This document shows, in pieces, positions 32,955 through 48,917 of a DNA stretch of 64,000 nucleotides. The position numbers and the translations under genes are program-made. Source of the DNA: Phorcus lineatus (Eukaryota; Mollusca; Gastropoda; Trochida; Trochidae); the NCBI GenBank assembly GCA_921293015.1, contig OV121096.1, forward strand, positions 23,509,729 through 23,573,728, given 5' to 3'. Position 1 is the first letter of the stretch. Every line of letters starts with the position of its first letter. A model generated the notes under the pieces. That model worked only from the letters and a program-made list of their open reading frames with translations. It was not told the origin of the DNA and ran no database searches.

Positions 32955-33065
32955 TGAACTTAAGGTCAGAGGTCACTTGAACTTGAAATCAGGGGTCATG
33001 AATCAAGTTCAAGAGTCATATGAACTTAGGGTCAGGGGTCACATGGACTCAAAGTCAAGGGTCAA
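32955..33065. repeat. AGGTCA-type half-site cluster in the 3' UTR
   Basis: An imperfect tandem block alternates TTGAACTT-like and GGTCA-like pieces. It includes AGGTCAGAGGTCA (32963-32975), two half-sites spaced by one base (DR1), and GGGTCAGGGGTCA (33029-33041), with single sites near 32992 and 33058. Confidence 0.7.
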
Positions 33066-33545
33066 GGCCTTGGTAGTTGTTGTCATTATGTCTTTGTATG
33101 GCGTATGTATATTTGTGCATAGTTGTTGATCTGGGTGTTTTTAAACAATCATGATTGACTCATTAGGCGTATACATAACATTGCATTCTTTCATGTTCAT
33201 TGCCCAGTTCAGTTTGATCTATAGACGATCCAATAACATTGATCTTTTTGTTGTTAATTTAAGGATATTTTTTATCTGTGATAAATGAACTCTGTTCTGT
33301 ACAAGCGTATCTTAGACTTGTATCCTCAGGCTGGACTTAGTCTTGTTATAGTCGTAAACCCTTCTGTACTTTGAACTTTAGTCTCCCCTCCCTACCCCAC
33401 CCCACCCCACCCGCCAGTCTCGTTCTGGAGTAATTGTTATTGTGAATATTTATACCAAGACACCATGGCTGACTGATGGTAATGGTAACAAAGAGGCCAC
33501 CAATTGTAAAGATTGTACATACTAACTTATGTCAGTGTCACGTGT

Positions 33546-33551
33546 AATAAA
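33546..33551 (+). promoter_or_regulatory. ARHGAP35: Polyadenylation signal of the RhoGAP gene
   Basis: Canonical AATAAA, followed about 20-30 bases later by a T-rich stretch (CCTTGTTCTCGCTTATTT) that can serve as the downstream element. It is the first clear signal after the stop codon. Confidence 0.7.
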
Positions 33552-33570
33552 CATGATAATACTATATCCT

Positions 33571-36019
33571 TGTTCTCGCTTATTTATTAGGTATTGACGA
33601 GTTAAGACATAGAGCTAGAGTCATTAGAATGAAATGAACATATCACATGACATATCTGATTAATCTGTAGCATGAAGATGTACAGTAGAATCCTACATAG
33701 ACTATCAGATATATAAGTTGAAAAAGTATTTATTTAGAAAGATCCATGTATCCAGTGTTTCCTGTTATTCATAACTAGTCATTGTGATCCGCAAGCTACT
33801 AATGAAAAGTTACAAATATACACCTTCAAAGCTCACAGATAAGTATTTGCTGTATGAGAACTAAGGCTTGCATTATGTGCAATATTTGTCAAATGGTTCT
33901 ATATTTGAGGACAATTACGCTTTAAGAGGTATGAAATATTGTATTCTCTTGAATAGAAGGGGCAACCACACAAATTATTTGTATGCAGTTCCTGCAGCTA
34001 CCATTATATACAAATGTGAATTATGACATTTTTAGCACTAATTACCTTATAGGATATACTAATTCGTTTGATTTTCATGTTTAACATTGCTTACAAAAAT
34101 GTCATGCTGGCATGGGTCAAGTCAACTTGAGTTATTTTATTAGCAAGAAAATATTATGAAGTATTTGTAATTTTCTTTGTTACCATTGTCATCAATTGAG
34201 TCATGCTTTAGTTATAGTGATTATGTAGACATAATTGTTAAGGTGTACGGTTCCTAAAGATAAGTTCCATGTTCTGTCTGTAATTGTAGATTGATCTCAT
34301 GTGAACGCGACCAAAGTTTGAATCCTGTTATAGACGATGTTTCATTTATTTCTGTAGGTTTCATACCCCATGCCTTCACCGACATGTGACAATCATGTGC
34401 ATTGTCTATTCGTAATTGACATTGTTCTATTTTTATCTGAAAAGTTTGTTATAAAATGTGAATTCCATAACCAGTCAAAACCATTGTGACTTGCTGAATT
34501 AAGGATAGAGAAATTTAGTTAGAGGATTAGAAATACATAGGAAATGTCCGATTGAATGAATGATTTTGAGCTCATAATGAACTGACTGTTATCTCTGGTA
34601 CATGTGTTTAGGAAATCAATTGTATATAGCTGATATGTATTCATAGTGAAAAGATATGCAGAACCAAAACGCTTTGAGTGGCAACCATCGCTTCGAGTGG
34701 CAACCATCGTATAAAAAGACACTCTGTTTTCCTGTAAGATACAAGGTTGTGACAGAAAATCATACAAAATGTGTTTCATTTTGTGTATATGTTAGTGATC
34801 CGAGTTGTACAAAACCATTGTAAGGATTATCTCCCTTGATCAAAAAGTTGTGGACATTGTTGCATATCACTAGAAGGCGTTAGTATCCTAAACACATGTA
34901 CAATGGTGGTAGGATGTGTTCATTCCCCAGTATTGACTTGAATATAGGGAGGTAACATTTTATTTGCTTTGAATATCCTGTTCTGTGCACACTGCTTTGA
35001 TCATGTTCTGTCTCAAACTTTTTGTCATGAGTAAACTGGAAACAATTTACAGTGCATCTGTGTTGCTTGTGTTTTGTAGCCGTGGACAACTTGATTCCCA
35101 TCAGGGTATTTATGTCTGCAAAAGACGCCTACAATTGCTTGATTGACTTAAGGTTAATTCGTTGGCTGGTTGTTGACAAGACAATCAATATTGGCAGTGT
35201 GAGACCTGATTGTGCATGCTATATATGGTTGTGTCTTTATAGGCATTTCTAGGTAAAGAGTGACAATCGGGTGACTGGAGGAGTGTTGATGTGTTGGTCA
35301 CATCTTGGCATATACTTTAATATTTGAGTCAAACATGAGTTAGGTACTCGGGTACAAGAGACCTACTCACAAAATTTCAGCTAATTTGGTACAGCATCAC
35401 TTGAAGAGAGGTACAAAAAAATAAGTTTACAAAGTATTGTTAGATAATGCATTGGGACATGAGGCCAATGGAAATGAAAGTTTGTAAGTCCTACCCACAA
35501 CATCCAGCTAAATCAGTGTATATGAAGCCACTCTCGCTCCTTCCTAATACCCTGATCTCTTTTAGGTCAAATCCCTCATATGGCTGGATCGGCTTGATAT
35601 TCGTGGCTAAGTTCACCTGTTATTATTTCAGCCAATGAAATGTATTGCAAGGAGCATGAAGCTTCTATCTTTACGGATTTTCCATTCAGGTTGTGCCACT
35701 GTTGCTGAATGCGAGTAGTCTTATCAGCAAGTTAGATACTTAGCAATACAAGGCTTTTAGGTTAAGAGATCAGGATATTAGGAAGGAGCGAGAGAGGATT
35801 CATATATGCTGATTTAGCAGCATGTTCCCACAAGAGGTCAATCCTCAAAGGCCAACCCTAGGTACTTCCTTTTGAGTTAATGAGTTAGGTAATAAATGTA
35901 AAACAAATCCTAAATCAACTCTTAAAGATACCTTATGTAATGAATAACACTGTTATATTTGAACCGTGTCACTTTGAAAAGTACAAACTGCATTTAGGCA
36001 TCAACAACAGAGGACATTA
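33571..36019. other. Intergenic DNA between convergent RhoGAP and SKP1 genes
   Basis: No gene seen. It holds a short tandem duplication of TTYGAGTGGCAACCATCG (about 34671-34710) and the fold-back element at 35498-35830. Reading frames up to 86 codons look random. Confidence 0.6.
35498..35830. mobile_element. Fold-back element with about 65 bp terminal inverted repeats
   Basis: The left arm (35498-35567) contains CTAAATCAGTGTATATGAAG and CTCTCGCTCCTTCCTAATAC. The right arm (35753-35828) is its approximate reverse complement, with TATTAGGAAGGAGCGAGAG and TCATATATGCTGATTTAGCA. Partial copies with the same right-arm core occur at 42790-42950 and 55190-55310. No coding sequence. It looks like a MITE family. 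Confidence 0.75.
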
Positions 36020-37026
36020 GATTAAAACATTAGATTTTTATTACCGCACTAATGTGTTATTAATTGCTTTGTACAAAAGAAAGAATCACTGTCTGAAGGT
36101 TAAGGTTGAAATCTGCACAATCAAAGTCGAACATCTGAACTAAATTACAGAGACAGTGGTAATATTTAAATAACATCTAATGTTTGCAATAATAAAATAT
36201 CAAGATCAGTTCTAACTGTTTATAGCAGATGTGGATCTCAAAGTTCTGATAGTTCATTTCACACAGCTAAAGCAAGGACATTTCACACTTCTGTCAGATA
36301 AAATTGTAAATAATCTTAAAACACGGAATTACACAGGAAATGGGATATACAAAGTGGAATTCAAGGCGTGCAGGTCCCTAGTGAATGATAATGCATTAAC
36401 CTAAAACTAAAACGCCCTCAATTCCAAATTGAGATATATGTACATGACCACAATGGTGGCAATGTCAGTATCACAAAATCCACAGCTGGTTACCATGGCA
36501 ACTGACAACAACCTGTCAATCAAATCAAGATCCTTCTTGAAAAGATAATATCATCAAAACAATACTTGAGTGATCAAAGATTAGTCTCCATAAAAACTAA
36601 CAATGCTTTTTGGGGGAATGACAACCTTATCCAGTAAAACCCTGTTCACAATTGTACTCAAGGGTGTGAGATAATAAATACATGCCAGTAGCAAAATGAA
36701 AATCTTAGACATTTCAGTTACTGCTTAGACTTTTTACAACTATTTTCAATGTTTATTCAGATGGATAATGTAAGAAACTGCGTTATCAAATTCAGGTTTG
36801 ATATACATCAGATATTATATTGTATTATAGAAGTATTCGATTCTTTCAGATCTCATTTTGGATGAATAAGAAAAATAATTATACAAATCAGGTTAAATGA
36901 AATGCACAAGATTTACATGTTAATGCCACTGTGACAGTGATGACAGGGAGTCAGATAAATATTGGTAGCAGATGTAGGTTGTCTGACCGGACTCGGACAC
37001 CAACCAGCTGGGAGCAGTTTTCCTAA
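36020..37026 (-). other. SKP1: Probable SKP1 3' untranslated region
   Basis: From the SKP1 stop (37027-37029) toward lower coordinates to a TTTATT (36037-36042), which is AATAAA on the minus strand. The extent is inferred from that signal only. The region contains a GTTACCATGGCAAC motif at 36489-36502. Confidence 0.45.
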
Positions 37027-41313
<4,287 letters not shown>

Positions 41314-42313
41314 TCATTACTTTCTGAAACACTAAAGGTTTAGATCTTGAGGGAAGAGGTCATGACCCCGGTGAAACATATGTGTGTGAATAACCTAAGG
41401 TGCTTTCATCAACAACTAATGTTATGTATGCTGTTCTGTAGTGTACATGCACAACTATTTGTGTAATTATTCCTTTTCATTAGATCAGTCACTCATTAAA
41501 ATTAATTATACAGACACTGGAGAGAATGGATGACATTAACGATAGTTTACAAATGTTTGAGGTGTACATGTAATAACTTTACTTCAATCAAGTCTGATTA
41601 TGCTAATGAAGTATTTGATGCTAAAATCACACCCAAAGTCAAAGCCATTAAAATGACTTACTGACCACAAAAACAATTATTCTAACAAACCCATTAGTGA
41701 TGACTATATAACCTGATTTGACTATGCCATGTCAAAAATAAACTGCATATACTACTGTTACAAAGATTGACCCCTGTGACCAACTTTTAAAAACGATATT
41801 GCAAAGGATATATTTTAGAACCAACAAAAAACATGTATTAGTTTTTATTCCCAAATGTTTCCTAAGAAATGTCAGATTGATGACAGTTGGTCAAATTCAT
41901 CAATTAAACAGATTCAGCCATTTTGAACCATAGAAACAAGAATGCATAGCTTTGAAAAACAATTCAGAATTATAATGACAATGATTGAAGTCGCTAAGGA
42001 AGAATTTGTTCTGTCGTTAAATTAAAGTATACAAACGTAAAGTGTACATTCAAATAAAATAAAGTTTAGCTTTCACGAAACATACAGGAGTGATAGAGGC
42101 GTCTCGAATTATCACAAGTGAAACGGCATTGCTGATTGCTCCACTAAATTTGATTGTATCCAATCAGGCTTCTACATTTCCGAGAACCGCCCGAAAAGAG
42201 GTTCGTATAGGAATTTATGACGGAGCTACTTCTCTGGCTTAAGAATAGAACTGAATGTTTTGAAATTTGCAATGTTTTGTGGTTTCTGGAATAATTGAGA
42301 ACATTGTTTCAGT

Positions 42314-43030
42314 TGTATTTATCACTCATGGGTTAAAAGGTCAGTTATTGCGACGTTCCGTTTGTTTTTTTAGGTTAAAATGTTTACGCAACTGATTTCA
42401 TGGCAGTGTTATGCTTAAAGAACTGCTTCTTAACGGAAAAAGCTATCTAGTCTTTCATTAACAAATATTATGAATATTTATTCCTATATTGAACTAGTTT
42501 ACTAATAGAACAGAATTAAAAACTTTGACTTTTAAAACATTTTGATGAGTTTGTTTCAGAGAATTTTTGACAACAATCAGGAGTTCACAAACATGCATGG
42601 CGTTGTTTTCAATGATTAACCAGATAAGTGCAAGCGATGAATTAATTATTGGAACTTAACATTATAATTATGTATATAATGTTGTGAGTGCTCATTATCT
42701 TTATGGAATATATGTTCTGAAAACTGTTAAAATCATGAGATATTTTCAAAAAATATGTTATTTTTTCAACCAATCAAATGTCGTTAGTTAAGGAGCTTGA
42801 AGCTACTTCAACTCAATGGATTAATTCCATCCGGGTTGTGCCTCGTATGAATGCGAGATAGCCTAGATACGAGGGTTTTGGCTTGCAAGAGATCAGGGTA
42901 TTAGGAAGGAGCGAGAGCGAATTCATATACGCTGATTTAGCAGGATGTGTTGGATTATTTTTACAAAGTTGTATTTATCACTCGTGGGTTAAAAAGTCAG
43001 TTATTGCGACGTTCCGTTTGGGTTTTTTTA
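42314..43030. repeat. Direct repeat pair in SKP1 first intron
   Basis: TATTTATCACTCRTGGGTTA, AAAGTCAGTTATTGCGACG and TTCCGTTTG occur at about 42316-42365 and again at about 42971-43020, 655 bp apart. The second copy follows directly after a right-arm copy of the fold-back family (42790-42950). The pair could be the ends of one insertion or a local duplication. Confidence 0.65.
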
Positions 43031-43716
43031 AGTCAAACTTGATGTGAGACATGCTCAATCGACAATCAAGTGTTTGTCTTACTATCTAGGAATCGATTGG
43101 ATTTTCATTTTCTCTGTTCTTTACGTAGAATGTAAAGCTGATATTTGGAATCTATTGATAGTTCTCTACATTGTTGCACCACGAAAACATATATTGTAGT
43201 CCAAAAAAACAATTTCAATGCAACTAGCCAAACACATTTCTCAATAATAATCCCACCATAAACAAAATTTGAATCCAAGTGATACTTTGAGTACAGTAGT
43301 TACAATAACGCTAAATTTCTAGTTAGAGTAGGCAATAGATTATCCGTTTTGTGTTTGTGAATATTCACAAGTGCATTGTCATGGATATGAGATTTTATTA
43401 CCAACACAACCCATTTACAGAGAAAGCCTATTATGCCGTTTATTTTTATACATAGTAGGACATAAGACACTGTATGACAATGAAATACAAACTTATTTTG
43501 TTTTATAGCCATAATGTGTTATAAATTAAGCCTATATCTCCTGGAAAGACAATGCATATGACATGAGATCATTCTCTAAAAATCAAAACATGACGCCATG
43601 TTTGTTGGCAAGGAGGTTCAGACGACAAAATAATCATTGAAATTCAGCCATATACCTCGTTTATTTATATCTTTAAATTACCAAAACATCAACTCAAGAA
43701 TATAAGACGCCCTTAC

Positions 43717-43860
43717 CTTCGTTTCGATGTTCTTCACCCTTTAAATAACAAAATAGTTTGACTTTAATCGACGATATCAAGTCAGTAAACTCAAGTCTTT
43801 TCACGCTGGCAGAACTTGCGCCTCCTATATGACAAGAACGGTAACTCTAAATATTGTTGG
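43717..43860 (-). promoter_or_regulatory. SKP1: SKP1 5' untranslated exon and promoter area
   Basis: On the minus strand a donor GTAAGG (43711-43716) follows ...CATCGAAACGAAG. The sequence above it (to about 43860) should hold the transcription start. The intron to the coding ATG is about 2.65 kb. A 5' UTR intron directly before the SKP1 start codon is also the arrangement in vertebrates. The upper limit is approximate. Confidence 0.55.
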
Positions 43861-45242
43861 TCCCAGCTAAATACACCGCATTTTAACAAGTCAGGACATG
43901 TTCGCATCCTCATACTACAACAGTGGCATTTGCCAGTTCTTTTGTGCCTTAAGCAATCTTTGTAATTAATATCCTTTCAAAATCGTTGAATCGATTATTT
44001 CATCAGCAATGATTTATAATATCACAATTTATCTGCTAGTAAAAATAGTTCTTTTATTTTGATAGCGGATATTTTAACGTCAATTCACACGAATAGGCCT
44101 TATTGTCTCAAAGTACTCATGTAATACAATTGAATATCTTTCGCAGTTTATTTCTTGGTTTCAATATTTTAAGAATTTCTTCTGTATAGTTATTAATTAT
44201 CGTTTTCCCATGGTAATATCGTTAATTTAAAACCTTATTTTGTTGAAACGATTAGTTTACGGGGGAGCAATTAGTGCAAGTTGTATACACATGATATTGT
44301 GTATAAAATGTGCATAGTTTATACAAGCTATGTCATACAAATTAACATTCTCATCCTACAGAGAAAGCTCGTCATAAAATCCTTCGTTAATATAGTGTAG
44401 GGGTTTGTGACATGAGCTACCTGCTAGGGGAGAGAATCGCAAATCAAATGTATTCACGTACCTCTTAGTTTATATGAATTTACCATATGTTTACATATGT
44501 TTTTTCATGTATTCTGGAGCTTTATTCAGATAAGCTATTGCTCCTTCTGTACCAATCCAATTCTTAAAATGAACAAATATGTTTCATGACTAAATCATAT
44601 GAAATATTCTCAAGCATCGATTTTTAGCTCAAAAAGGTCCGTGGTGCTTATAGCATGGCTTTTGGTCCTTTCGCAAGAATGGCACGTTTACATAACATTA
44701 AATTGCTTTTTGTTGTTTATTTCGTAGTTTAAAAACGTTTAAAGTCTATATAATCGTAGGGGTACACAATACACATATGAATAAAAAACATATGTTAGAT
44801 AACATTGATACTTCATGTTTTGGCCCAAAATATCCCAAAGAATATGTCTTAGATAATAAACATCCCTTGTTCACCCGGCAAAAATTTAATTCTGCCACAT
44901 CATTTCGCCATTTCTTGCCTGAGACAATGTCTATTTTAAAACATCTTTGGTGGGGTATATTTGTATTCCCGTTCCACTTTTCGAAAAACGATGTGATTTG
45001 GTGTTTTCTAATCATCGTTTCCAACACGTTTCATTTTTTACGGTCAACGATCAGTTTACAAGAGAGCAAATAGTGTAAGTTTTACACATCAAAAATTATT
45101 TATGAGTCAATAATACGAAAAATATAAACAGCATTTTCACATTATGCTTCAGTCCTTCGAAGTTATCAAATATTAATTTTTATTGTCCTTGGGTTTTTGT
45201 GTGGGAGATCAATCTCTTGGGAGATACAGAGTATTTAACCTA

Positions 45243-45352
45243 ATTGTCTTCTGACATCAAATATATCAACACGAGTTGATAAAAGCTGCAAATTGCCGAG
45301 GATATGTTTACTTTAAACAACGAATGTTGATATATATGGTATCAGAAGACAT
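45243..45352. repeat. Inverted repeat, arms about 28 bp
   Basis: TTGTCTTCTGACATCAAATA followed by TATCAACA on the left pairs with the right arm ending GGTATCAGAAGACATTG. The loop is about 50 bp. Typical of a small palindromic MITE. Confidence 0.65.
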
Positions 45353-45639
45353 TGGGATGAGAATAAATCTATCATCAATATTTCACTTTTCATTATGGAT
45401 AAATTATAAATATTGATGGTAAATAAAATGTCAGTTATTGTTGATTTTTACATTAGTTGAAAGTGTATTTCAGAATATGTAATAAATGCATTTCTTTTTT
45501 TTCATTTTTACCTGTAAAATTGCACTATGGAGGATGCTTGTTTGAGATAAATACATCCAAAACACACCGAACATAATCTAACTTGAATCTACGTGAGAAA
45601 TTTGATAAGTTTGTTGTTAATTTGAGGAAAGGCCAAGTT

Positions 45640-45720
45640 CAGCGTTACGCAGCGGATATGATATACCCTGTTTTCCCTATGTGCAGAAAACTGCGCATAT
45701 CATATCTGCTTCGTAACGTA
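45640..45720. repeat. Inverted repeat, arms about 22 bp
   Basis: CGTTACGCAGCGGATATGAT on the left matches the reverse complement of ATCATATCTGCTTCGTAACG on the right, with about 35 bp between. It lies immediately left of the TTAA MITE at 45733. Confidence 0.7.
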
Positions 45721-45732
45721 AAAACTATGCCT

Positions 45733-46030
45733 TTAAAGGGGCACAAAGTATGCTATTCGAGTCAAATATGTCAAACTTTAACAATGATGTTTTTGTTATC
45801 GAGTAGTGGTTGCTTCTGAAAATCCCCACCTTGATGATTATCAGGTCAGCATTGACATACAAAATAGGTTTAAGTTTGGAATCGGTCAGTGGCGCACTCC
45901 TAATTTGGGCATTTTAGAGATAACGATGCAAGTTTAGAAAGGATATCTGAAGTTATCTCGGGACAGATGGTATTTTGGCTTTTATTTAAGCAACATGAAA
46001 ACTTTTAAAACATACTCTGTGTCACTTTAA
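45733..46030. mobile_element. TTAA-flanked MITE, family 1, intact copy
   Basis: The left end TTAAAGGGGCACAAAGTATG and the right end CATACTCTGTGTCACTTTAA are inverted repeats of each other with four mismatches, beginning and ending with TTAA, the target site used by piggyBac-type transposases. Length is 298 bp with no reading frame of note. Internal blocks (GTCAAATATGTCAAA, ATCGAGTAGTGGTTGCTTC, GGTATTTTGGCT) recur in the copy at 52417-53576. Confidence 0.8.
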
Positions 46031-46412
46031 TTCAAGTTCACCGTTACGTGTTGAAGTTTCATGTCAGAAGGTAATTTCTAGGTCGGTTCGCATGTGTAGT
46101 TTAATCAGATAGGTAGATAGATTAGATAGCTCACTTTCAGAAACGAAACGATATATTGAGACTGACATTTTTTTGTTAACTAGGTACGGATCTCACCTCT
46201 AACTCTATAAGTAAATTCCTCAATTCCTCACATGTTTTTTGAATTGGTAATGGCTCTAGAAATACATTTTCCATTTTCAGACTGTCACAATGGAAAGGTG
46301 GTTATATCTGTCTCCGTTTCTCATCACTTTTTGCAATTACGAAACCACGACTGCCAATTGAATGGTGTGGTAATGTAGATATGAATGAATAGAGGATAGT
46401 GTATGAGTGATC

Positions 46413-46521
46413 GTGGCATACTTTGTTCACGACACGAGTGCTTAATATTAGTATTTCCCGAGCGAGAGCGATGTATATACTGACATTAAAGCACGAGTGT
46501 CGTAAACATAGTATGTCATGG
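46413..46521. mobile_element. Palindromic element, arms about 40 bp
   Basis: GGCATACTTTGTTCACGACA followed by CGAGTGCTTAATATTAGTAT pairs with the right arm, which contains GACATTAAAGCACGAGTGTC and GTAAACATAGTATGTCATGG. The loop has TCCCGAGCGAGAGCG. The near-perfect hairpin of about 110 bp looks like a fold-back MITE. Confidence 0.75.
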
Positions 46522-46832
46522 ACACGAATATAATATTCTGTTTATTACCGAAGTCGAAAAATCAATGGAACTAATCAAAATCAACATCCAAGCATAGGCA
46601 TAGGCATTTGGAACACAACGTCATCGGCGAACTGTGACGTCATTTGTTTTCGAAGTGACATCACAATGCAATAGTGATATTTTGTCCAAAGGCATAATAT
46701 AAAAAAAACATGAACCCCGATATGATTGCCCTCGTAGGTAATAATAAGAGGTTATAACATGTAATTATCATACCATACCTCAGATCAGCCCGAGAGTCTC
46801 ATATCAAACTTCGGGCCGCAATCCAGAGGGTT

Positions 46833-46945
46833 TTAAAGAGCCACTCCGTGAGTCGTTGGAGTCATATACGCCAAACTTAATTAATAGTGTCATTTGATCG
46901 CGAAGCATCGACCAAAAAAACACATTTTAAAGCTTATGTTTTTTT
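46833..46945. mobile_element. Truncated TTAA MITE, family 2
   Basis: TTAAAGAGCCACTCCGTGAG and the following TCATATACGCCAAAC, TTTGATCGCGAAGCATCGAC and CACATTTTAAAGCTT match the left 110 bp of the element at 52687-53398. The right end was not found nearby. Confidence 0.7.
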
Positions 46946-48113
46946 GACATAAACAAACGCCAATATCAGGTATATGTATTTTATTTCTTCACATAAACAC
47001 ATCAAATATATTTTTAAAAACTCGTTATCATATAACATAACACCTAAATATATAAGTGATATACTAAATATATAACAACTATTGCAAATAACTAAGAGAT
47101 CAAATCACATGAAAAATCAAACTGCATGAATTAATGTCAATACAATATGACACCTGTATGATTAAAATGAATAAATAAGCATAGATAAAATATGAATAAG
47201 AAAAAATGAAAAAACATGTTTCAAAAATAGCAATAGAATGTCTTAAAGAATATGCCATGGATTAGCATTTGTATATCAACTACCTCATTTAAATTCAAAA
47301 CAGGGGCTTTCAACAACCCCTATTAGAGTGATACGCATTGTAATGCGGGACGTTTTTCAGATGATAAAATGACATGAATATGTTATCAGTCAACAGCTGT
47401 CGTGTTTTAAATACGTAAGGCTTGAATGAAGGAATTCGTGCATTTCAAAAATGATATTTCCTTATCTGATGAACGGACCGAAACGTAAAATTGTTCACCT
47501 ATTTTAACTAAGCGTGTAGACGTACACAGGAATAACCTGATACAGGAGGGAAATAAGGTCATATAGGGGGAAAGAAGTTAATATTGGGTATATGGCAGAA
47601 AAAAAGCCTGATATAGGAGAACAAAATAAAGTTATGCAGGAGTGTAAAGCAGGAAAAGGCCTGATAAGAAAAAATAAAATTGTTGGTTACCGGGCAAGGG
47701 CTGATTTCATTCACACGAGCTTAAAAGTGATAAATATATCGCAATAATTTCTAATAAATACATTGGAGTTACATAAAACAAAAATAGTGAAACATAAATA
47801 TAACAAAGGGATTTGGTCATAAATGGGACAAGCGTTCGTCTTATTTTAAAACAACGGTTAATAACAATGAAAATGGGAAAACAAAGTGAATAAATACAAA
47901 CAAAAGTATACGTTTAGGTAAAATTTGAGAGAAAATGTACACACTGGGAAACTACGCTTACATTTCATTGCAGCAACTTAGTGACATAACTGCGATGTAT
48001 CACCAATTAGGTCACGGTAATTTGAGAATTGAATAGCGTTCTGGCAATGAGTGTGTTACTTTGACGATGAAGAAGTTTACTTTGACAGTGAATTTCAATG
48101 CTCTGAAATTGAT

Positions 48114-48917
48114 TTAAACTTTGGCACCAGCTTCTTCAGTTTTATCACAGTTCTGAAGACAAATGGAACTCTTGAATAAGGAGGGGACAGGTAGGTTTTT
48201 CACCGATTCCAGCAGTTGATTACCAAGTTTGTCACGTATTTCGCACCTGCACAGGTGTTCCAAGCGACTGGGCTGAACAAAGGATGGCACGTGTTCACAA
48301 ACGTCACATATATATTCCACGTGAACGCGGTTATGCAGCGCTACTAAGGCAGGTACTAAGTCGGGTTGTATCTGCTTGTCACACTTCAGTAATTCCACGC
48401 AACATCGAAGATTATTCAATGACGCCCTGTATTTTTTGGCAGCTTTTTCAATGGCCGTCATATGGGTGGAATCTTTGATTTTTGGATCCGCGCCGTATTG
48501 AAGAAGTATTCTAGTACAATTGACGTATCCAAGCTCCGCAGCAGTGTGTAACGCCGTCTTCCCATTCTCCATGAGTTCACAACCTTTTGCATTGACATAA
48601 TTTATTTTGGATTTTCGGTCTATCATCGAGCTTTCTTCGCATAGCACTTTCAGCATCTCTTCATCGTTTAGCCTCACTGCGAGTAAGAGTAAGGGACAAC
48701 ATAGACTTACTCTTAAAACACTCTCTCCATATGTGCGCATGATGTAACGTGCATAGTCGACATGGCTATACATCACTGAAAACCTCAGTGCTTCTAGGGG
48801 AGGATAAATATTTCCTGTTCCCGTTTCCGCCTCGAATTCGGCTGTGCTCATTTGACGTAAATCTTCTATTTCTTCAACATTTCCTCGATTCCTTATTGCG
48901 TTTAGGAACCGAAACAT
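48114..48917 (-). CDS. Ankyrin-repeat and SOCS-box protein, single exon
   Basis: A 267-residue frame without visible introns. Residues about 118-150 form a canonical ankyrin repeat (NGKTALHTAAELGYVNCTRI, then LLQYGADP), and 40-100 look like diverged ankyrin helices (LEALRFSVMYSHVDYARYI; PLLLLAVRLNDEEMLKVL). Residues about 217-254 are a SOCS box: PSRLEHLCRCEIRDKLG is the Elongin C-binding BC box and LPVPSLFKSS the CUL5 box. Family members are substrate receptors of CUL5-Elongin BC ubiquitin ligases. No target can be inferred. The start is the first ATG in the frame (48915-48917), in the context AAGG|ATG. The short array and lack of introns could mean a retrogene or simply a compact ASB member. 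Which vertebrate ASB it matches cannot be told by eye. Confidence 0.88.
   Translation of the reverse strand: MFRFLNAIRNRGNVEEIEDLRQMSTAEFEAETGTGNIYPPLEALRFSVMYSHVDYARYIMRTYGESVLRVSLCCPLLLLAVRLNDEEMLKVLCEESSMIDRKSKINYVNAKGCELMENGKTALHTAAELGYVNCTRILLQYGADPKIKDSTHMTAIEKAAKKYRASLNNLRCCVELLKCDKQIQPDLVPALVALHNRVHVEYICDVCEHVPSFVQPSRLEHLCRCEIRDKLGNQLLESVKNLPVPSLFKSSICLQNCDKTEEAGAKV

Larger units (their letters stand above)
32307..33570 (+). other. ARHGAP35: 3' untranslated region of the RhoGAP gene
   Basis: It runs from the TGA at 32304-32306 to the cleavage region after AATAAA at 33546-33551. It contains a GGTCA-rich imperfect repeat block (32955-33065) and a CCCCACCCCACC tract near 33400. Frames of 82-132 codons here have no recognisable domain and are treated as untranslated. 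Confidence 0.75.
43861..48113. other. Intergenic DNA rich in hairpin elements
   Basis: No gene seen. The interval contains four fold-back or TIR elements (45243-45352, 45640-45720, 45733-46030, 46413-46521) and a truncated element (46833-46945). 47000-48100 is AT-rich with a degenerate purine-rich repeat near 47530-47680. Frames of 93 and 98 codons on opposite strands at 44746-45073 are mutual shadows without a recognisable domain. Confidence 0.6.

Noticed and set aside
44746-45073. Overlapping opposite-strand frames of 93 and 98 codons
   Set aside because: Each is the shadow of the other; no domains, no splice or promoter context.
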